In this document: in pieces, positions 16,056-25,783 of the stretch
Position numbering within the stretch: the stretch's first letter is position 1
Layout: each line of letters starts with the position of its first letter
Source of the DNA: Lachnospiraceae bacterium
GTDB lineage: Bacteria; Bacillota; Clostridia; Lachnospirales; Lachnospiraceae
Assembly (NCBI GenBank): GCA_015057325.1
Contig: SVEQ01000001.1
Location: forward strand, 1 to 64,000
Length of the DNA stretch: 64,000 bases
Direction of reading: 5' to 3'
Notes under the pieces: generated by a model
Seen by the model: the letters and a program-made list of their open reading frames with translations, nothing else
Told to the model about the DNA's origin: nothing
Database searches by the model: none
Position numbers and translations under genes: made by a program

Positions 16056-16847
16056 ATGAGATTTCGACCATGTATAGATATACACAACGGACAGGTCAAA
16101 CAAATTGTCGGAGGAAGTTTGACTGATGACAAGAACTATGCCCGCGAGAATTTTGTGTCCGAACAGGACGCGGCGTTTTATGCGGATTTTTATAAAAAGA
16201 GTGGGGTTTTGGGAGGACATATAATTCTTCTTAACAAGACAGGTACACCGGAGTATGAAGCGGATGTTAAGCAGGCAAAGCTTGCACTTTCTGCGTATCC
16301 ACAGGGTCTTCAAATCGGTGGAGGAATTAATGTTGATAACGCCAAGCAGTTTCTTGACATGGGAGCAAGTCATGTAATAGTTACGTCTTATGTTTTTCGT
16401 GACGGTATGATAGATTATGACAGGCTTAAGGCCTTAGTTGATGTTGTCGGAAAGGATCATTTAGTATTGGATCTTTCCTGCAAAAAGAAAGAGAATGATC
16501 CTGATTACGAGGACGGATATTATATAGTAACAGACAGATGGCAGAAGTTTACCAAGCAACCGCTTTCGAAGGAATTGCTTTCCGAAATTTCGCAATATGC
16601 CGATGAGTTTTTGGTTCATGCTGTGGATGTTGAGGGTAAAGCATCAGGTGTGGAGAAGGAACTTGTAAGTCTTCTTGCCGGAGCATGTGATATACCGATA
16701 ACCTATGCCGGTGGTGTGGGAAGTTATGAGGATATTGAAGAATTGAAACGCCTTGCCAAAGGTAAGATAGATGTAACAATAGGAAGCGCCTTGGATTTGT
16801 TTGGCGGTGCGTTATCTTATAACAAAGTTTTATCATTTATGGATTAG
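16056..16847 (+). CDS. hisA: Eukaryotic-type ProFAR isomerase (HisA/HIS6-like)
   Basis: Fourth step of histidine synthesis: isomerises ProFAR to PRFAR. The 263-aa sequence follows the plant/yeast HIS6-type rather than the common bacterial HisA: FRPCIDIHNGQVKQIVGG at the N-terminus, IGGGINVDNAKQFLDMGASHVIVTS, and ITYAGGVGSYEDIEEL near the end. The presumed catalytic aspartates are at residue 8 and in LVLDLSCK. No other his gene is nearby, so it is not in a his operon. It has its own promoter, and the YfhO-like gene follows after 28 bp. Family call secure; origin by lateral transfer is inference. Confidence 0.9.
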   Translation: MRFRPCIDIHNGQVKQIVGGSLTDDKNYARENFVSEQDAAFYADFYKKSGVLGGHIILLNKTGTPEYEADVKQAKLALSAYPQGLQIGGGINVDNAKQFLDMGASHVIVTSYVFRDGMIDYDRLKALVDVVGKDHLVLDLSCKKKENDPDYEDGYYIVTDRWQKFTKQPLSKELLSEISQYADEFLVHAVDVEGKASGVEKELVSLLAGACDIPITYAGGVGSYEDIEELKRLAKGKIDVTIGSALDLFGGALSYNKVLSFMD

Positions 16848-16875
16848 GGCAAATAACATAGATTGGAACAGGGAA

Positions 16876-19515
16876 ATGAACAGCACAATTAAAAGTTTTA
16901 TTAAAGATAAGTACGTGTACATTATAACAGTTGTTTTGGCAACGCTTATGATGTTGGGTGCTTGGATAATTGGAGATATAGGACCGTTTGGCGGTAAGTG
17001 TCTTATAGTGGTTGACGGAGTTCACCAATACTTACCTTTCTTTTCAGAATATCAGGACAAACTTAAGCATTTAAATGATATTTGTTATACGTTTGATATA
17101 GGAATGGGTAACAACTTTTTGTCATTGTGGTCGTATTATCTGTCAAGCCCATTTAGCCTTATAATATTGTTATTTCCCAAGGCACAATTGCCGATGGCAA
17201 TCAATATAATAATTTCGTTAAAGATTATTATGTCGGCATTTACTTTTGCATATATGCTCGTTCATTGGAACGGAAAGCCTGATAAGAATATCGGAGTGAT
17301 TGCTTTTGCACTTTTATATGCATTTTCAAGTTATGTGGTTGGATATTATTGGAACCTTATGTGGCTGGATTGTATATTAATTTTCCCGATAATAATGCTT
17401 GGCATGCAGAAGCTTCACAATGAAGGCAAGAGCAAGATGTATATTCTTGCACTTTTATATAGTTTTGTTTGTAATTACTATATAAGTTTTATGATCTGTA
17501 TGTTCCTTGTGATTTGGTTTTTTACGTTAAACTATGTAAGCGTTAAGGACTTCTTCGTAAAAGGAATTAAGTTTGCGATAGCCTCACTTGTTGCTGCGGC
17601 AATGGGAGCCGTTGTGCTTCTTCCGGCTTACATGGGAATAATGACAACCGCTTCGGCAGAGTTTGAGTTTCCTAAATGGGAGTTCTACGGTAAGTTTGCG
17701 GACACATTAAGATCGCACATGTTCTGTTCGGAGGTTTTGACGAACCAGATTGGAGACGCGGGAACCAATCTGTATTGCGGAATTATAACGATTCTTTTTG
17801 CGATTATGTTCTTCTTTATAAGAGAAATATCACTCAAAAAGAAGATTATATATGCAGCAGTTGAATTGCTTTTTATTATAAGTTTTAACAACATCAAACT
17901 TAATTACATTTGGCATGGATTCCACAACCAGTACGGAATCCCTAACAGATTTGCATTTTTGTACGTGTTTATCCTGTTGATTATGGCGTATGAAGTATAT
18001 ATTAACAGGGACAAACTTCGCTTTGCGATGGTGCTGGTTTCCTATACGTTATCAATGCTTTTCGTAATATATTGTTACTTCAATGCAGAGGTGACCTATG
18101 AGAATAAATGTTACATTATAACTGCGGCACTTCTCACATTGTATCTTATTTTTATGGGGCTCTATTGTCAGTTAACGGTCAAAACTGAGTTCTTTGCAAG
18201 GCTTTTGGTCTTGACGGCTATATTTGAAATGGCAGTAAACGGTCTTTACGGTTTTTCGCAGGACGGAAGTTCTGATATGGTATATTATTACGGCAATACG
18301 AAAGAGATCTTTGACGTCAGAAACCGCGTTGAGGAAAAGGAAATGCTTAGTCGTTCCGATATATTGCAGCCGATTTCCGTTGACGAGGCCACCTGGTTTA
18401 ATTTAAAGAGTGTGGGAACATTTTGCTCAACGGTTAACGGGGATATGGTCGATGTTATGACCGATCTTGGTTTTTATACAGGTGCCAATGAGTATTTGTA
18501 CTATGGTGCAACGCCTGTGACAAACTCGCTTTTTGGTGTTAAGCATGTATATACGCGAGAGAATGATTTTGTTAATGTAGATTCGGACATGACGGTTTGC
18601 GATTCGGGTAAGACCAAGGACGGCGAAGTGACAGTTTATGAGAATCCTGATGCACTTCCTATAGCTTATATGGTTAAGGACGACATTTTGGATTTTGCCA
18701 CGTATGACAATGGACCATTTACCGTACAGAATGAATTGTGTGGAGCACTTACGGGAGTAGAGCCTGTATTTGTTTCGATTTTTGAAGATATGAACGTTTC
18801 TGTATATGGAACAAATATGGAAATTACGCTTGTTGATGACAATAATGCAACTTACAAGAAGGCCAACGGAAGTGCCAGAGGCGATATGATATATACGGTT
18901 CCCAAGGACATGGATTTATATATAAGTTGCAGGGGAAGTAATGTTCACAAGGTGGCGCTTCTTATTGATGGCAAAGAGCGTGCGTATGACCGCTATCAGG
19001 GTCAGATTTTCCATATCGGGCAGATGAAAAAGGGTCAACTTGTTGATATACAGTTTGAGTTAAATGATGGACAGGATATGTCCGGAGAATTGTATTGCTA
19101 TCCGATGCAGTTCTTAGAAGATGAGTTTAATCAGGTGTATGAATATCTGTCGCAAAGAGAAATGAAGGTTACATCAGCGACGGATACGGACATAAAAGGA
19201 ACGGTTAATGTCGGCAAAGATGAGGTGCTTTTTACATCTATACCTTATGATGACGGCTGGAGGGTGTTTGCCAACGGCAAAGAAGTTGATACTCTTTATC
19301 TTATGGGCGGTATGCTTGGAGCGGATCTTCCAAAAGGAGAGGTCAATGTTGAAATTAAATATCAAAGTCCCGGTCTTATGAAGGGATTGATTATAACAAT
19401 AATCGGAATAATATTTTTCTTGATCCTTACTAAGATAGAGGGGAGAGAAGTACCGGTTATTAAAGAAGAAAACGAAATAACGGGGAAAATGCATTATGAA
19501 GAAGAAGGAGATTAA
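16876..19515 (+). CDS. YfhO-family large membrane protein
   Basis: An 879-aa protein with about a dozen membrane segments in the first 480 residues and a large extracytoplasmic C-terminal domain, closed by one more segment near 840-860. The N-terminal motif [16 protein letters not shown] and the early [11 protein letters not shown] match the YfhO family. In Firmicutes these are GT-C-like membrane glycosyltransferase relatives that modify wall polymers. The ATG at 16876 is preceded by a weak CAGGGA site. An upstream in-frame start at 16801 would lie inside hisA. Its last 20 bases overlap galU, so a shared role in UDP-glucose-linked envelope sugars is likely. Confidence 0.85.
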   Translation: MNSTIKSFIKDKYVYIITVVLATLMMLGAWIIGDIGPFGGKCLIVVDGVHQYLPFFSEYQDKLKHLNDICYTFDIGMGNNFLSLWSYYLSSPFSLIILLFPKAQLPMAINIIISLKIIMSAFTFAYMLVHWNGKPDKNIGVIAFALLYAFSSYVVGYYWNLMWLDCILIFPIIMLGMQKLHNEGKSKMYILALLYSFVCNYYISFMICMFLVIWFFTLNYVSVKDFFVKGIKFAIASLVAAAMGAVVLLPAYMGIMTTASAEFEFPKWEFYGKFADTLRSHMFCSEVLTNQIGDAGTNLYCGIITILFAIMFFFIREISLKKKIIYAAVELLFIISFNNIKLNYIWHGFHNQYGIPNRFAFLYVFILLIMAYEVYINRDKLRFAMVLVSYTLSMLFVIYCYFNAEVTYENKCYIITAALLTLYLIFMGLYCQLTVKTEFFARLLVLTAIFEMAVNGLYGFSQDGSSDMVYYYGNTKEIFDVRNRVEEKEMLSRSDILQPISVDEATWFNLKSVGTFCSTVNGDMVDVMTDLGFYTGANEYLYYGATPVTNSLFGVKHVYTRENDFVNVDSDMTVCDSGKTKDGEVTVYENPDALPIAYMVKDDILDFATYDNGPFTVQNELCGALTGVEPVFVSIFEDMNVSVYGTNMEITLVDDNNATYKKANGSARGDMIYTVPKDMDLYISCRGSNVHKVALLIDGKERAYDRYQGQIFHIGQMKKGQLVDIQFELNDGQDMSGELYCYPMQFLEDEFNQVYEYLSQREMKVTSATDTDIKGTVNVGKDEVLFTSIPYDDGWRVFANGKEVDTLYLMGGMLGADLPKGEVNVEIKYQSPGLMKGLIITIIGIIFFLILTKIEGREVPVIKEENEITGKMHYEEEGD

Positions 19516-20389
19516 GAAGGCGGTAATTCCTGCCGCGGGGCTTGGGACAAGATTTCTTCCGGCGACAAAAGCAATTCCAAAAGAAATGCTTCCTATTGTG
19601 GATGTGCCGACGGTGCAGTACATTGTTAATGAGGCGGTAAAGAGTGGAATTGAAGAGATACTCATAATAACCAACTCTAACAAGCACTGTATGGAGAATC
19701 ATTTTGATCGTTCTTATGAATTGGAGAACAGACTTCTTGAATCGGGCAAGCAGGAAGAGTATAATATGATATGTGGGATTGCCAACATGGCTAACATATA
19801 TTATGTAAGACAGAAGGAGCCAAAGGGCTTGGGACATGCCATTTTGTGTGCGAAATCATTTATAGGCGATGATCCCTTCGCGGTGTTGTTGGGTGATGAC
19901 GTGGTTGAGAACCACGACGGCAAACCGGCAATAAAACAACTTATAGAGGCATACGAAGAGGTTCAGGCTTCCGTTGTAGGAGTTCAGACGGTGCCTGAAG
20001 ATGATGTGAACAAATACGGAATTGTCGAGCCGTCCAAAGGAGAGAACTTGGAGAATCGACGAGTCAAATTAAGGTCGATGGTTGAAAAGCCTGCCAAGGA
20101 AGATGCACCAAGTAATCTGGCTGTGTTGGGTCGATATGTTCTAACACCCGAGATATTTGATTATCTTGAAACGGTTAAGCCCGGTGCAAACGGTGAGATT
20201 CAACTTACTGATGCAATTAAGAATCTTATGATTAGTCAATCGGTTTACGCGTATGATTTTGAAGGAACCCGATATGACGTTGGCGACAAATTCGGATTTA
20301 TAAAGGCAACTATTGAATATGCGTTGGAGAAAGAAGAGTTACAGGGAAAACTTCAACAGTATCTTAAAGAACTTGTAAATACATTTTAA
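19496..20389 (+). CDS. galU: UTP-glucose-1-phosphate uridylyltransferase
   Basis: Makes UDP-glucose from UTP and glucose-1-phosphate for envelope glycans and galactose metabolism. The 297-aa length is usual. The nucleotide-binding signature [21 protein letters not shown] is at the N-terminus (residues about 8-28), followed by [28 protein letters not shown], the VEKP loop and [10 protein letters not shown] are all present. It starts 20 bp inside the YfhO-like gene with GGGGAAA upstream, so translation is probably coupled. Confidence 0.96.
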   Translation: MKKKEIKKAVIPAAGLGTRFLPATKAIPKEMLPIVDVPTVQYIVNEAVKSGIEEILIITNSNKHCMENHFDRSYELENRLLESGKQEEYNMICGIANMANIYYVRQKEPKGLGHAILCAKSFIGDDPFAVLLGDDVVENHDGKPAIKQLIEAYEEVQASVVGVQTVPEDDVNKYGIVEPSKGENLENRRVKLRSMVEKPAKEDAPSNLAVLGRYVLTPEIFDYLETVKPGANGEIQLTDAIKNLMISQSVYAYDFEGTRYDVGDKFGFIKATIEYALEKEELQGKLQQYLKELVNTF

Positions 20390-20406
20390 AACGGGGGTTA
20401 TAAGAC

Positions 20407-22215
20407 ATGGACAACGTGAAAAAGAACGGAACATTTAGGGCAAAAGTCATCTATGCAGCATTAGCCGGATTGCAGATTATCATTTCCATTGCAGCATTGC
20501 TTGTCATAATCGGTAAGGTGACGGAATCAAAGAATATGCTTGTTGCTTCAGTGCTTGCAATAATTGTTATTGGACTTAGCATGGCGGTAGTAATTCTTAA
20601 ATTGGTTCAGGACGAAGAGAAGGAATCAGCACAAAAGAGTGATAAGTACAAGAAATTGTTTTTGAATCTTCCTGTTGGTTTTGCGCAGGCACAGATTTTA
20701 CGCGACCCTCAGACGGGACGTAACATGGGTTACAAGATATCGGATGCCAATGAAACATTTGGTAGAATGTTTAACCTTGATATTTCTGATTACTATAACA
20801 AGGTTATTTCCGACAGTAAGGTTGAGGTTTTGCAGGATATCAACGCATGGTTTGAGGCATACAACAATTCGGGAACAAAACTTGGAGAACTTCTTGCAGT
20901 AGAGATTACAATGGAGAATCTCGAAAAGGTATTTAATACGGTTATGTACAAGTCAGAAGCTGACTATATTAACATGGTTGTAATTGATATCACAGAGCAG
21001 AAAGAAACAGAGAATAAGCTTTCAAAGGCTATTAAGGATGCTAATTCGGCATACAAGACACAGTCAGAGTTCCTTGCAAATATGTCACATGAAATCCGTA
21101 CACCTATTAACGGAATACTTGGAATGCTTCAGCTTACACTTATGTCTGAAGATTTGCAGGCAGACCACAGAGACAATTTGACCACAGCTAAAAATTGTGC
21201 AGATACATTATTAAGACTTATTAATGATATTCTTGATATTTCTAAGCTTGAGGCAGGTAAATACAACCTTCGTGAAGAGAACTTCGATGTTCGTGCGGCT
21301 ATTGAAGAGACGATTGCTGCACAGGTGCCTATTGCACAGAATAAGGGACTTACACTTGATTGTAGTTTCGGAAGTGATGTTCCAAAACTTGTACGTGGTG
21401 ATGAACAGAGAATTCAACAGGTACTTAACTGCCTGCTTTCCAATGCGATTAAGTTCACAAGCGAGGGCGGTGTAAGAGTTAAGGTTGCATGTATTGATGA
21501 TTTGCTTGATAAGATTAAGTTAAGAATAGCAGTTGCCGATTCGGGTATTGGTATATCAGATGCAGACAAAAACAAGTTGTTTATCAGATTTTCTCAGGTA
21601 GATGCTTCCGATACAAGAAAGTATGGTGGATCAGGACTTGGTCTTGTTATTACCAAACAGATAGTAGAACTTATGGGTGGTAATATCACCGTTCAGAGTA
21701 AAGAAGGTTTGGGATCGACATTTATTGTAGAGGTTCCTCTTAAAATCATTAAGCCTGCAGAGGTTAGCGAGGAAGCCAAGGCTGCTGCAGAGGCAGAAAA
21801 TGAGCCTGCGGTATTTTCACTTTCAGGTCATACAAGAGCAAGAATTCTTGTTGCAGAGGATGAGCCGGTTAACCAGCAGGTTATCGGAAAGCTTCTCGGT
21901 ATGGCAGGATATTCATATGATATTGCTGAAAATGGTGAGAAGGCAGTTGAACTCTTTAAGCAGAAGGAATACAAGGCTGCACTCTTTGATGTGCAGATGC
22001 CTGTTATGGACGGACTTGCTGCAACACAGGAGATTCGTGATATCGAGTTCCAGGAGAAGAGAAAACGTCTTCCGATTATTGCCGTAACTGCAAGAGCAAT
22101 GTTTGGTGATAAGGAAAGAATTCTTGAGGCAAAACTTGATGATTACATAGCAAAGCCATACAACTTAAATGACGTTGTGGAAATACTTAATAAGTATGTT
22201 GAAACAGAAGAATAA
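20407..22215 (+). CDS. Hybrid sensor histidine kinase/response regulator
   Basis: A 602-aa protein. Two adjacent membrane segments (about 14-36 and 42-64) have almost no loop between them, so there is no external sensor. A PAS-like domain (about 80-200) includes the RDPQTGRNMGYKI strand and is probably the sensor. HisKA has FLANMSHEIRTPINGI with the acceptor His. HATPase has NAIKFT, DSGIGIS and GSGLGL. A C-terminal receiver (about 477-597) has ILVAEDEPVNQQ, acceptor Asp in LFDVQMPVMDG, and the Lys of AKPYN. No Hpt domain or output regulator is encoded next door. It follows galU by 17 bp and ends at a strong terminator. Confidence 0.92.
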   Translation: MDNVKKNGTFRAKVIYAALAGLQIIISIAALLVIIGKVTESKNMLVASVLAIIVIGLSMAVVILKLVQDEEKESAQKSDKYKKLFLNLPVGFAQAQILRDPQTGRNMGYKISDANETFGRMFNLDISDYYNKVISDSKVEVLQDINAWFEAYNNSGTKLGELLAVEITMENLEKVFNTVMYKSEADYINMVVIDITEQKETENKLSKAIKDANSAYKTQSEFLANMSHEIRTPINGILGMLQLTLMSEDLQADHRDNLTTAKNCADTLLRLINDILDISKLEAGKYNLREENFDVRAAIEETIAAQVPIAQNKGLTLDCSFGSDVPKLVRGDEQRIQQVLNCLLSNAIKFTSEGGVRVKVACIDDLLDKIKLRIAVADSGIGISDADKNKLFIRFSQVDASDTRKYGGSGLGLVITKQIVELMGGNITVQSKEGLGSTFIVEVPLKIIKPAEVSEEAKAAAEAENEPAVFSLSGHTRARILVAEDEPVNQQVIGKLLGMAGYSYDIAENGEKAVELFKQKEYKAALFDVQMPVMDGLAATQEIRDIEFQEKRKRLPIIAVTARAMFGDKERILEAKLDDYIAKPYNLNDVVEILNKYVETEE

Positions 22216-22230
22216 TAAATGATTAATACG

Positions 22231-22290
22231 ACCGGTGCGATTGACCTTTAATGTTTAACATTTGGGTCAAATCGCATCGGTTATTTTTTT
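22231..22290 (+). terminator. Intrinsic terminator after the hybrid kinase
   Basis: ACCGGTGCGATTGACC pairs with GGTCAAATCGCATCGGT (one bulge) and is followed by a seven-base T-run. Confidence 0.9.
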
Positions 22291-22312
22291 GTACATAAAA
22301 AGTACATAACTT

Positions 22313-22332
22313 TATGTAATTTCGTACATAAT
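22313..22332. promoter_or_regulatory. Palindromic operator-like site 1 upstream of the Tad operon
   Basis: TATGTAATTTCGTACATAAT contains the inverted repeat TATGTA-N6-TACATA. It is one base different from site 2, whose centre lies 51 bp away. A related half-palindrome, GTACAT...GTACAT, occurs at 22291-22308. Confidence 0.55.
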
Positions 22333-22363
22333 ATTAGGGCAGTTTTTTGGTAATTTAAAATAT

Positions 22364-22383
22364 TATGTAATTTTGTACATAAT
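22364..22383. promoter_or_regulatory. Palindromic operator-like site 2, abutting the Tad promoter
   Basis: TATGTAATTTTGTACATAAT is 19/20 identical to site 1 and ends two bases before the -35 box. The position suits an activator or a looping repressor. Confidence 0.6.
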
Positions 22384-22385
22384 TG

Positions 22386-22414
22386 TAGACAACGGGTTTT
22401 TTTTGTATTATAAT
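22386..22414 (+). promoter_or_regulatory. Predicted sigma-A promoter of the Tad operon
   Basis: TAGACA (22386-22391), a 17-base spacer containing a T-run, and perfect TATAAT (22409-22414). Confidence 0.7.
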
Positions 22415-22459
22415 CCGAAATCACAACACGAAAAGAGGGTGATTTGAATAAGAATTGCA

Positions 22460-22912
22460 TTGATGATGGCGACATTATTAAGAGCCGTTTATACTGACAG
22501 GATGCGAGGCAAGATAGAGAATAAACTTCTATTGTTCGCGTATGTATCCGGAACTATTTTAAATGCCTTAAGCGGTGATTTAAGTCTTATCGTTTATGGT
22601 TTCAAAATGTCTTTAGTAATTTTTCTACTATTATTTCCACTGTATTTAATTAAAGGTCTGGGAGCGGGTGATATCAAACTCCTTTGTGTTATTGCCATGT
22701 ATTATCCGGACAAAGTGACAAAGGTAACTATAGCGTCGTTTGTAATAGGAGCGATATATATTATCTTTAGAATGATTATAAGAGCTTTTAAAAAAGAAAA
22801 GATTTATGAAAAAAAGGAGACTATCCATTTTTCAATTCCAATTATGATTGGATTTTGTTTGGTTTATATTTTGACCATGGTTAATATTGGGGGCGTTTTA
22901 TGGATAAAGTAA
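22460..22912 (+). CDS. Prepilin peptidase, TadV/CpaA type (A24)
   Basis: Cleaves the leader peptide of Flp-type pilins at the membrane. The 150-aa protein has about five membrane segments. The A24 aspartates are in AVYTDRMRGKIEN (first Asp) and GLGAGDIKLL (GxGD). It lacks the N-methylation domain, as usual for TadV. The coordinate given is a TTG with ATGs directly after it, but the only SD (GAGGGTGAT, 22435-22443) sits 5-9 bases before an in-frame ATA at 22448. That codon would give a start like other CpaA proteins (x-R-I-A-L). First gene of the Tad operon; overlaps tadZ by 13 bp. Confidence 0.85.
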   Translation: MMMATLLRAVYTDRMRGKIENKLLLFAYVSGTILNALSGDLSLIVYGFKMSLVIFLLLFPLYLIKGLGAGDIKLLCVIAMYYPDKVTKVTIASFVIGAIYIIFRMIIRAFKKEKIYEKKETIHFSIPIMIGFCLVYILTMVNIGGVLWIK

Positions 22913-23790
22913 GGATAGGAATATATGATGAAGAACTTGATTATGTTTTGAGATTTTCTGCATTTATGAACAAAGTAAATAAGGGCAGATGGAGGGTCAG
23001 TGGTTTTACGGAACCACAAAATCTAAATAATCAGGTTCAAAAGGGAAAACTTGACTTGTTATTATCAACAGATGAGAAGTTGATATCGGTCATGAGAAAA
23101 AATTATCCGCAGTTAAATTGTGTTTATCTTTCGTCAGGAGGTGAGCCACATGCCGAGGATAAAGGACGGATATATCGGTTTCAAAGTGCACGTGTAATAG
23201 CCGAGGAAATACAAAGAATGGTGGATGGTTATTTCATGTTATCGGTTATGGATAAGAGTAGTTTGGCTATCTATTCACCGGTATCACGTTGTGGCAAAAC
23301 TACGTTGTTGTTGGAGTTGATTGAAGGCGGTGGATGGCTTTATATCGGAATGGAAGACTACGGATATATTAAGGACTATGATGAAAGACAATCTGATGAT
23401 TTTTTTTATTACATAAAGGAACGACAAAAGGATAAAGTTATTGAAATAATCAAGTCATCGAGAGGAGTGATTCCCTCACCGTTTTACTTTTCTGACACGA
23501 GAAGAATTAACAGGGAAGATATTGAATGGTTTCTTAGTGTTTTTGAAGGGGCTTTGGGATACAAAGGCGTAGTGTTTGACATAGGGCTTGGTGTCTTGAT
23601 TGATTTAAATATGCTTACGGTTTTTGACAAGGTTGTGGTTCCATACATAAATGATGATATTTCAATGGGGAAAAAGCGGCATTTTGAAGAAACAGTAGGT
23701 GCTTGTGAGTTGGAAGACTTGCTTGAAAGAATCATTTATATAGACATGAAAAATGAACCGTATGAACATATGAGGAGATTGATGCAATGA
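22900..23790 (+). CDS. TadZ/CpaE-like pilus localisation protein
   Basis: A 296-aa MinD/ParA-related protein. An N-terminal receiver-like domain (about 1-110, without clear phospho-acceptor geometry) precedes an ATPase-like domain. Its P-loop is SPVSRCGKTTLL in place of the deviant Walker A KGGxGKT of MinD proteins. The later VVFDIGLGV strand corresponds to Walker B. TadZ proteins place the pilus machine at a cell site and often have altered ATPase motifs. The start overlaps the peptidase gene, and its stop overlaps tadA by 4 bp. Assignment rests on position and fold pattern. Confidence 0.75.
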   Translation: MDKVRIGIYDEELDYVLRFSAFMNKVNKGRWRVSGFTEPQNLNNQVQKGKLDLLLSTDEKLISVMRKNYPQLNCVYLSSGGEPHAEDKGRIYRFQSARVIAEEIQRMVDGYFMLSVMDKSSLAIYSPVSRCGKTTLLLELIEGGGWLYIGMEDYGYIKDYDERQSDDFFYYIKERQKDKVIEIIKSSRGVIPSPFYFSDTRRINREDIEWFLSVFEGALGYKGVVFDIGLGVLIDLNMLTVFDKVVVPYINDDISMGKKRHFEETVGACELEDLLERIIYIDMKNEPYEHMRRLMQ

Positions 23791-25031
23791 GCAAATTGGC
23801 ACAGGAAAAAGCAAGTTTATGTGATGAACTTTTTGAAAGTCTTGGAGGGCTTGGACACCTTACTGATGAAGAGATATATGCCCGCATAGAGGAAGCAATT
23901 TCTGAAAGGAGCAGGCAGACATTTTTATCCATTGAAGACAGAGTGCAGTTAAAAAAAGAACTGTTTGATGTCTTTCGCAGGTTGGATGTGTTGTCAGGTT
24001 TTTTAGAGGATGAGGATATTTCGGAAATAATGGTTAACGGATGCGACAAAATATTCATTGAAAAACAGGGGAGGATTATAAGGGTTAAGGAAGCATTTTC
24101 ATCGGAGGAGAGACTAAGGAACGTGATACAGCAGATAGTTAGCGGCTGCAACAGAATAGTCAATGAAACGGTGCCGATTGTGGATGCGAGGTTGTCTGAC
24201 GGAAGTCGAGTGAATATCGTTCTTCCACCGGTTGCATTAGACGGAGCGGTTATGACTATTCGTAAGTTTCCAAAGGAGTTTTTTACAATGGAAAAACTTA
24301 TAGATATGGGCTCGATAACTAATGAGTGTGCAGACTTTTTGAGGTGTCTTGTCAGGGCAAAATACAATATTTTTATAAGTGGCGGAACAGGAAGCGGCAA
24401 AACGACATTTCTTAACGTGTTATCAAATTACATACCACAAACGGACAGAGTAATTACTATTGAGGATGCCGCCGAGTTGCAACTTTGCGGACTTACCAAT
24501 CTTGTCAGGCTTGAGACAAGAAACGCAAATGTCGAGGGAGAAAATGAGGTTACAATGTCGTCGCTTATTAAGACCGCATTGCGAATGCGACCCGATCGAA
24601 TAATTGTTGGCGAGGTCAGAGACGCTGCGGCGATGGATATGGCAAACTCAATGCTTACAGGTCATGACGGAAGTTTAAGCACCGGTCACGGTAACTCGGC
24701 ACGGGAAATGATGCTGCGTCTCGAAACAATGATTTTAATGGGGTATGACATGCCGGTAGCTGCGATACGCGGACAACTATCGGCAGCAATAGATATAGTT
24801 ATTCATTTGGGCAGGCTTCGTGATAATTCAAGAAGAGTTTTGGAAGTTTGTGAGGTGACAGGAGTAGAGAACGGCCAAATATGTTTAAACACGATATATG
24901 AGTTTATTGAGGCGGGAAGTAAAGATGGAAAGGTTATAGGGGCACTTAAAAAAACAGGTGATTTAAACAATGTTGATAAGATTATACGAAGCGGAGAAAT
25001 GATGAGTTTGAAGGAGAAGAAAAGTGGATAA
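23787..25031 (+). CDS. tadA: Tad pilus assembly/secretion ATPase, TadA/CpaF
   Basis: A 414-aa type II/IV secretion ATPase that powers Flp pilus assembly at the cytoplasmic face. It has an N-terminal domain with EDISEIMVNG, Walker A ISGGTGSGKTTF (about residue 196), the Asp box ITIEDAAELQ, Walker B MRPDRIIVGEVRD and the His box TGHDGSLSTGHGNS. Length and motifs are typical of CpaF. Overlaps of 4 and 8 bp with neighbouring tad genes show a single transcript. Confidence 0.95.
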   Translation: MSKLAQEKASLCDELFESLGGLGHLTDEEIYARIEEAISERSRQTFLSIEDRVQLKKELFDVFRRLDVLSGFLEDEDISEIMVNGCDKIFIEKQGRIIRVKEAFSSEERLRNVIQQIVSGCNRIVNETVPIVDARLSDGSRVNIVLPPVALDGAVMTIRKFPKEFFTMEKLIDMGSITNECADFLRCLVRAKYNIFISGGTGSGKTTFLNVLSNYIPQTDRVITIEDAAELQLCGLTNLVRLETRNANVEGENEVTMSSLIKTALRMRPDRIIVGEVRDAAAMDMANSMLTGHDGSLSTGHGNSAREMMLRLETMILMGYDMPVAAIRGQLSAAIDIVIHLGRLRDNSRRVLEVCEVTGVENGQICLNTIYEFIEAGSKDGKVIGALKKTGDLNNVDKIIRSGEMMSLKEKKSG

Positions 25032-25770
25032 AATTGACTATACAAAATACAGTCCGACAAAGAAAGACCTTTTGGAATACGTCCTATCGGTGGTGATTAA
25101 GGCGGTGGTAATCGTATATCTGTTTTACGACAATGCATATATGTGTGTAATATTGATTCCTTTTTTCGTGATGGATTATAAGAAACTTATCGACAAAAAG
25201 AAGCGGGAAAGGACAAGAAAATTGGGAGAACAATTCGGTGCATTGATGGAGGCGTTGGTGACGTCGTTATCAGCGGGATATTCGCTTGAGAGAGCGTTTG
25301 TTGATGCAAAGAGAGATCTTGCAATGCAATATGGCAAAGATGAATTAATTTTTTCGGAGCTAGATGAAATCATAAACGGTCTGAAGATAAATGTTCCAAT
25401 CGAGGATATGCTTAAGGAGTTTGGCATAAGGAGCGGTGTAGAAGATATAGAAAACTTCGCAAACATCGTGGGTGCAGCAAAAAGAAGCGGAGGAAATCTT
25501 ATAAAAATAATTGAAAAAACAGTAAGGAATCTTACGGATAAAAGAGCGTTATTATCGGAAATTGAAACGATGATAACAGCAAAGAAATACGAGGCGAAAA
25601 TCATGATGATAACACCGTATGGAATGCTTCTGTATCTGCGTCTTAGTAACCCTGATTTTTTGAAGGTTCTTTATCATAATATTCTTGGTGTTATGCTCAT
25701 GACGATTTTTCTTGCCGGCATATATGTCGCCGATTTCTGGTCCAAAAAAATAATGGATATTCCTGTGTAA
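25024..25770 (+). CDS. tadB: Tad pilus inner-membrane platform protein TadB
   Basis: A 248-aa T2SSF-domain protein. Membrane segments lie near residues 14-45 and 200-240, around a cytoplasmic helical domain containing EQFGALMEALVTSLSAGYSLERAF and RSGGNLIKIIEKT. It forms the membrane platform on which TadA acts. GTG start with GGAGAAG six bases upstream, overlapping tadA by 8 bp. Slightly short against typical TadB, which often has an extra N-terminal part. Confidence 0.9.
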   Translation: MDKIDYTKYSPTKKDLLEYVLSVVIKAVVIVYLFYDNAYMCVILIPFFVMDYKKLIDKKKRERTRKLGEQFGALMEALVTSLSAGYSLERAFVDAKRDLAMQYGKDELIFSELDEIINGLKINVPIEDMLKEFGIRSGVEDIENFANIVGAAKRSGGNLIKIIEKTVRNLTDKRALLSEIETMITAKKYEAKIMMITPYGMLLYLRLSNPDFLKVLYHNILGVMLMTIFLAGIYVADFWSKKIMDIPV

Positions 25771-25783
25771 GGGAGGTGGTTTA

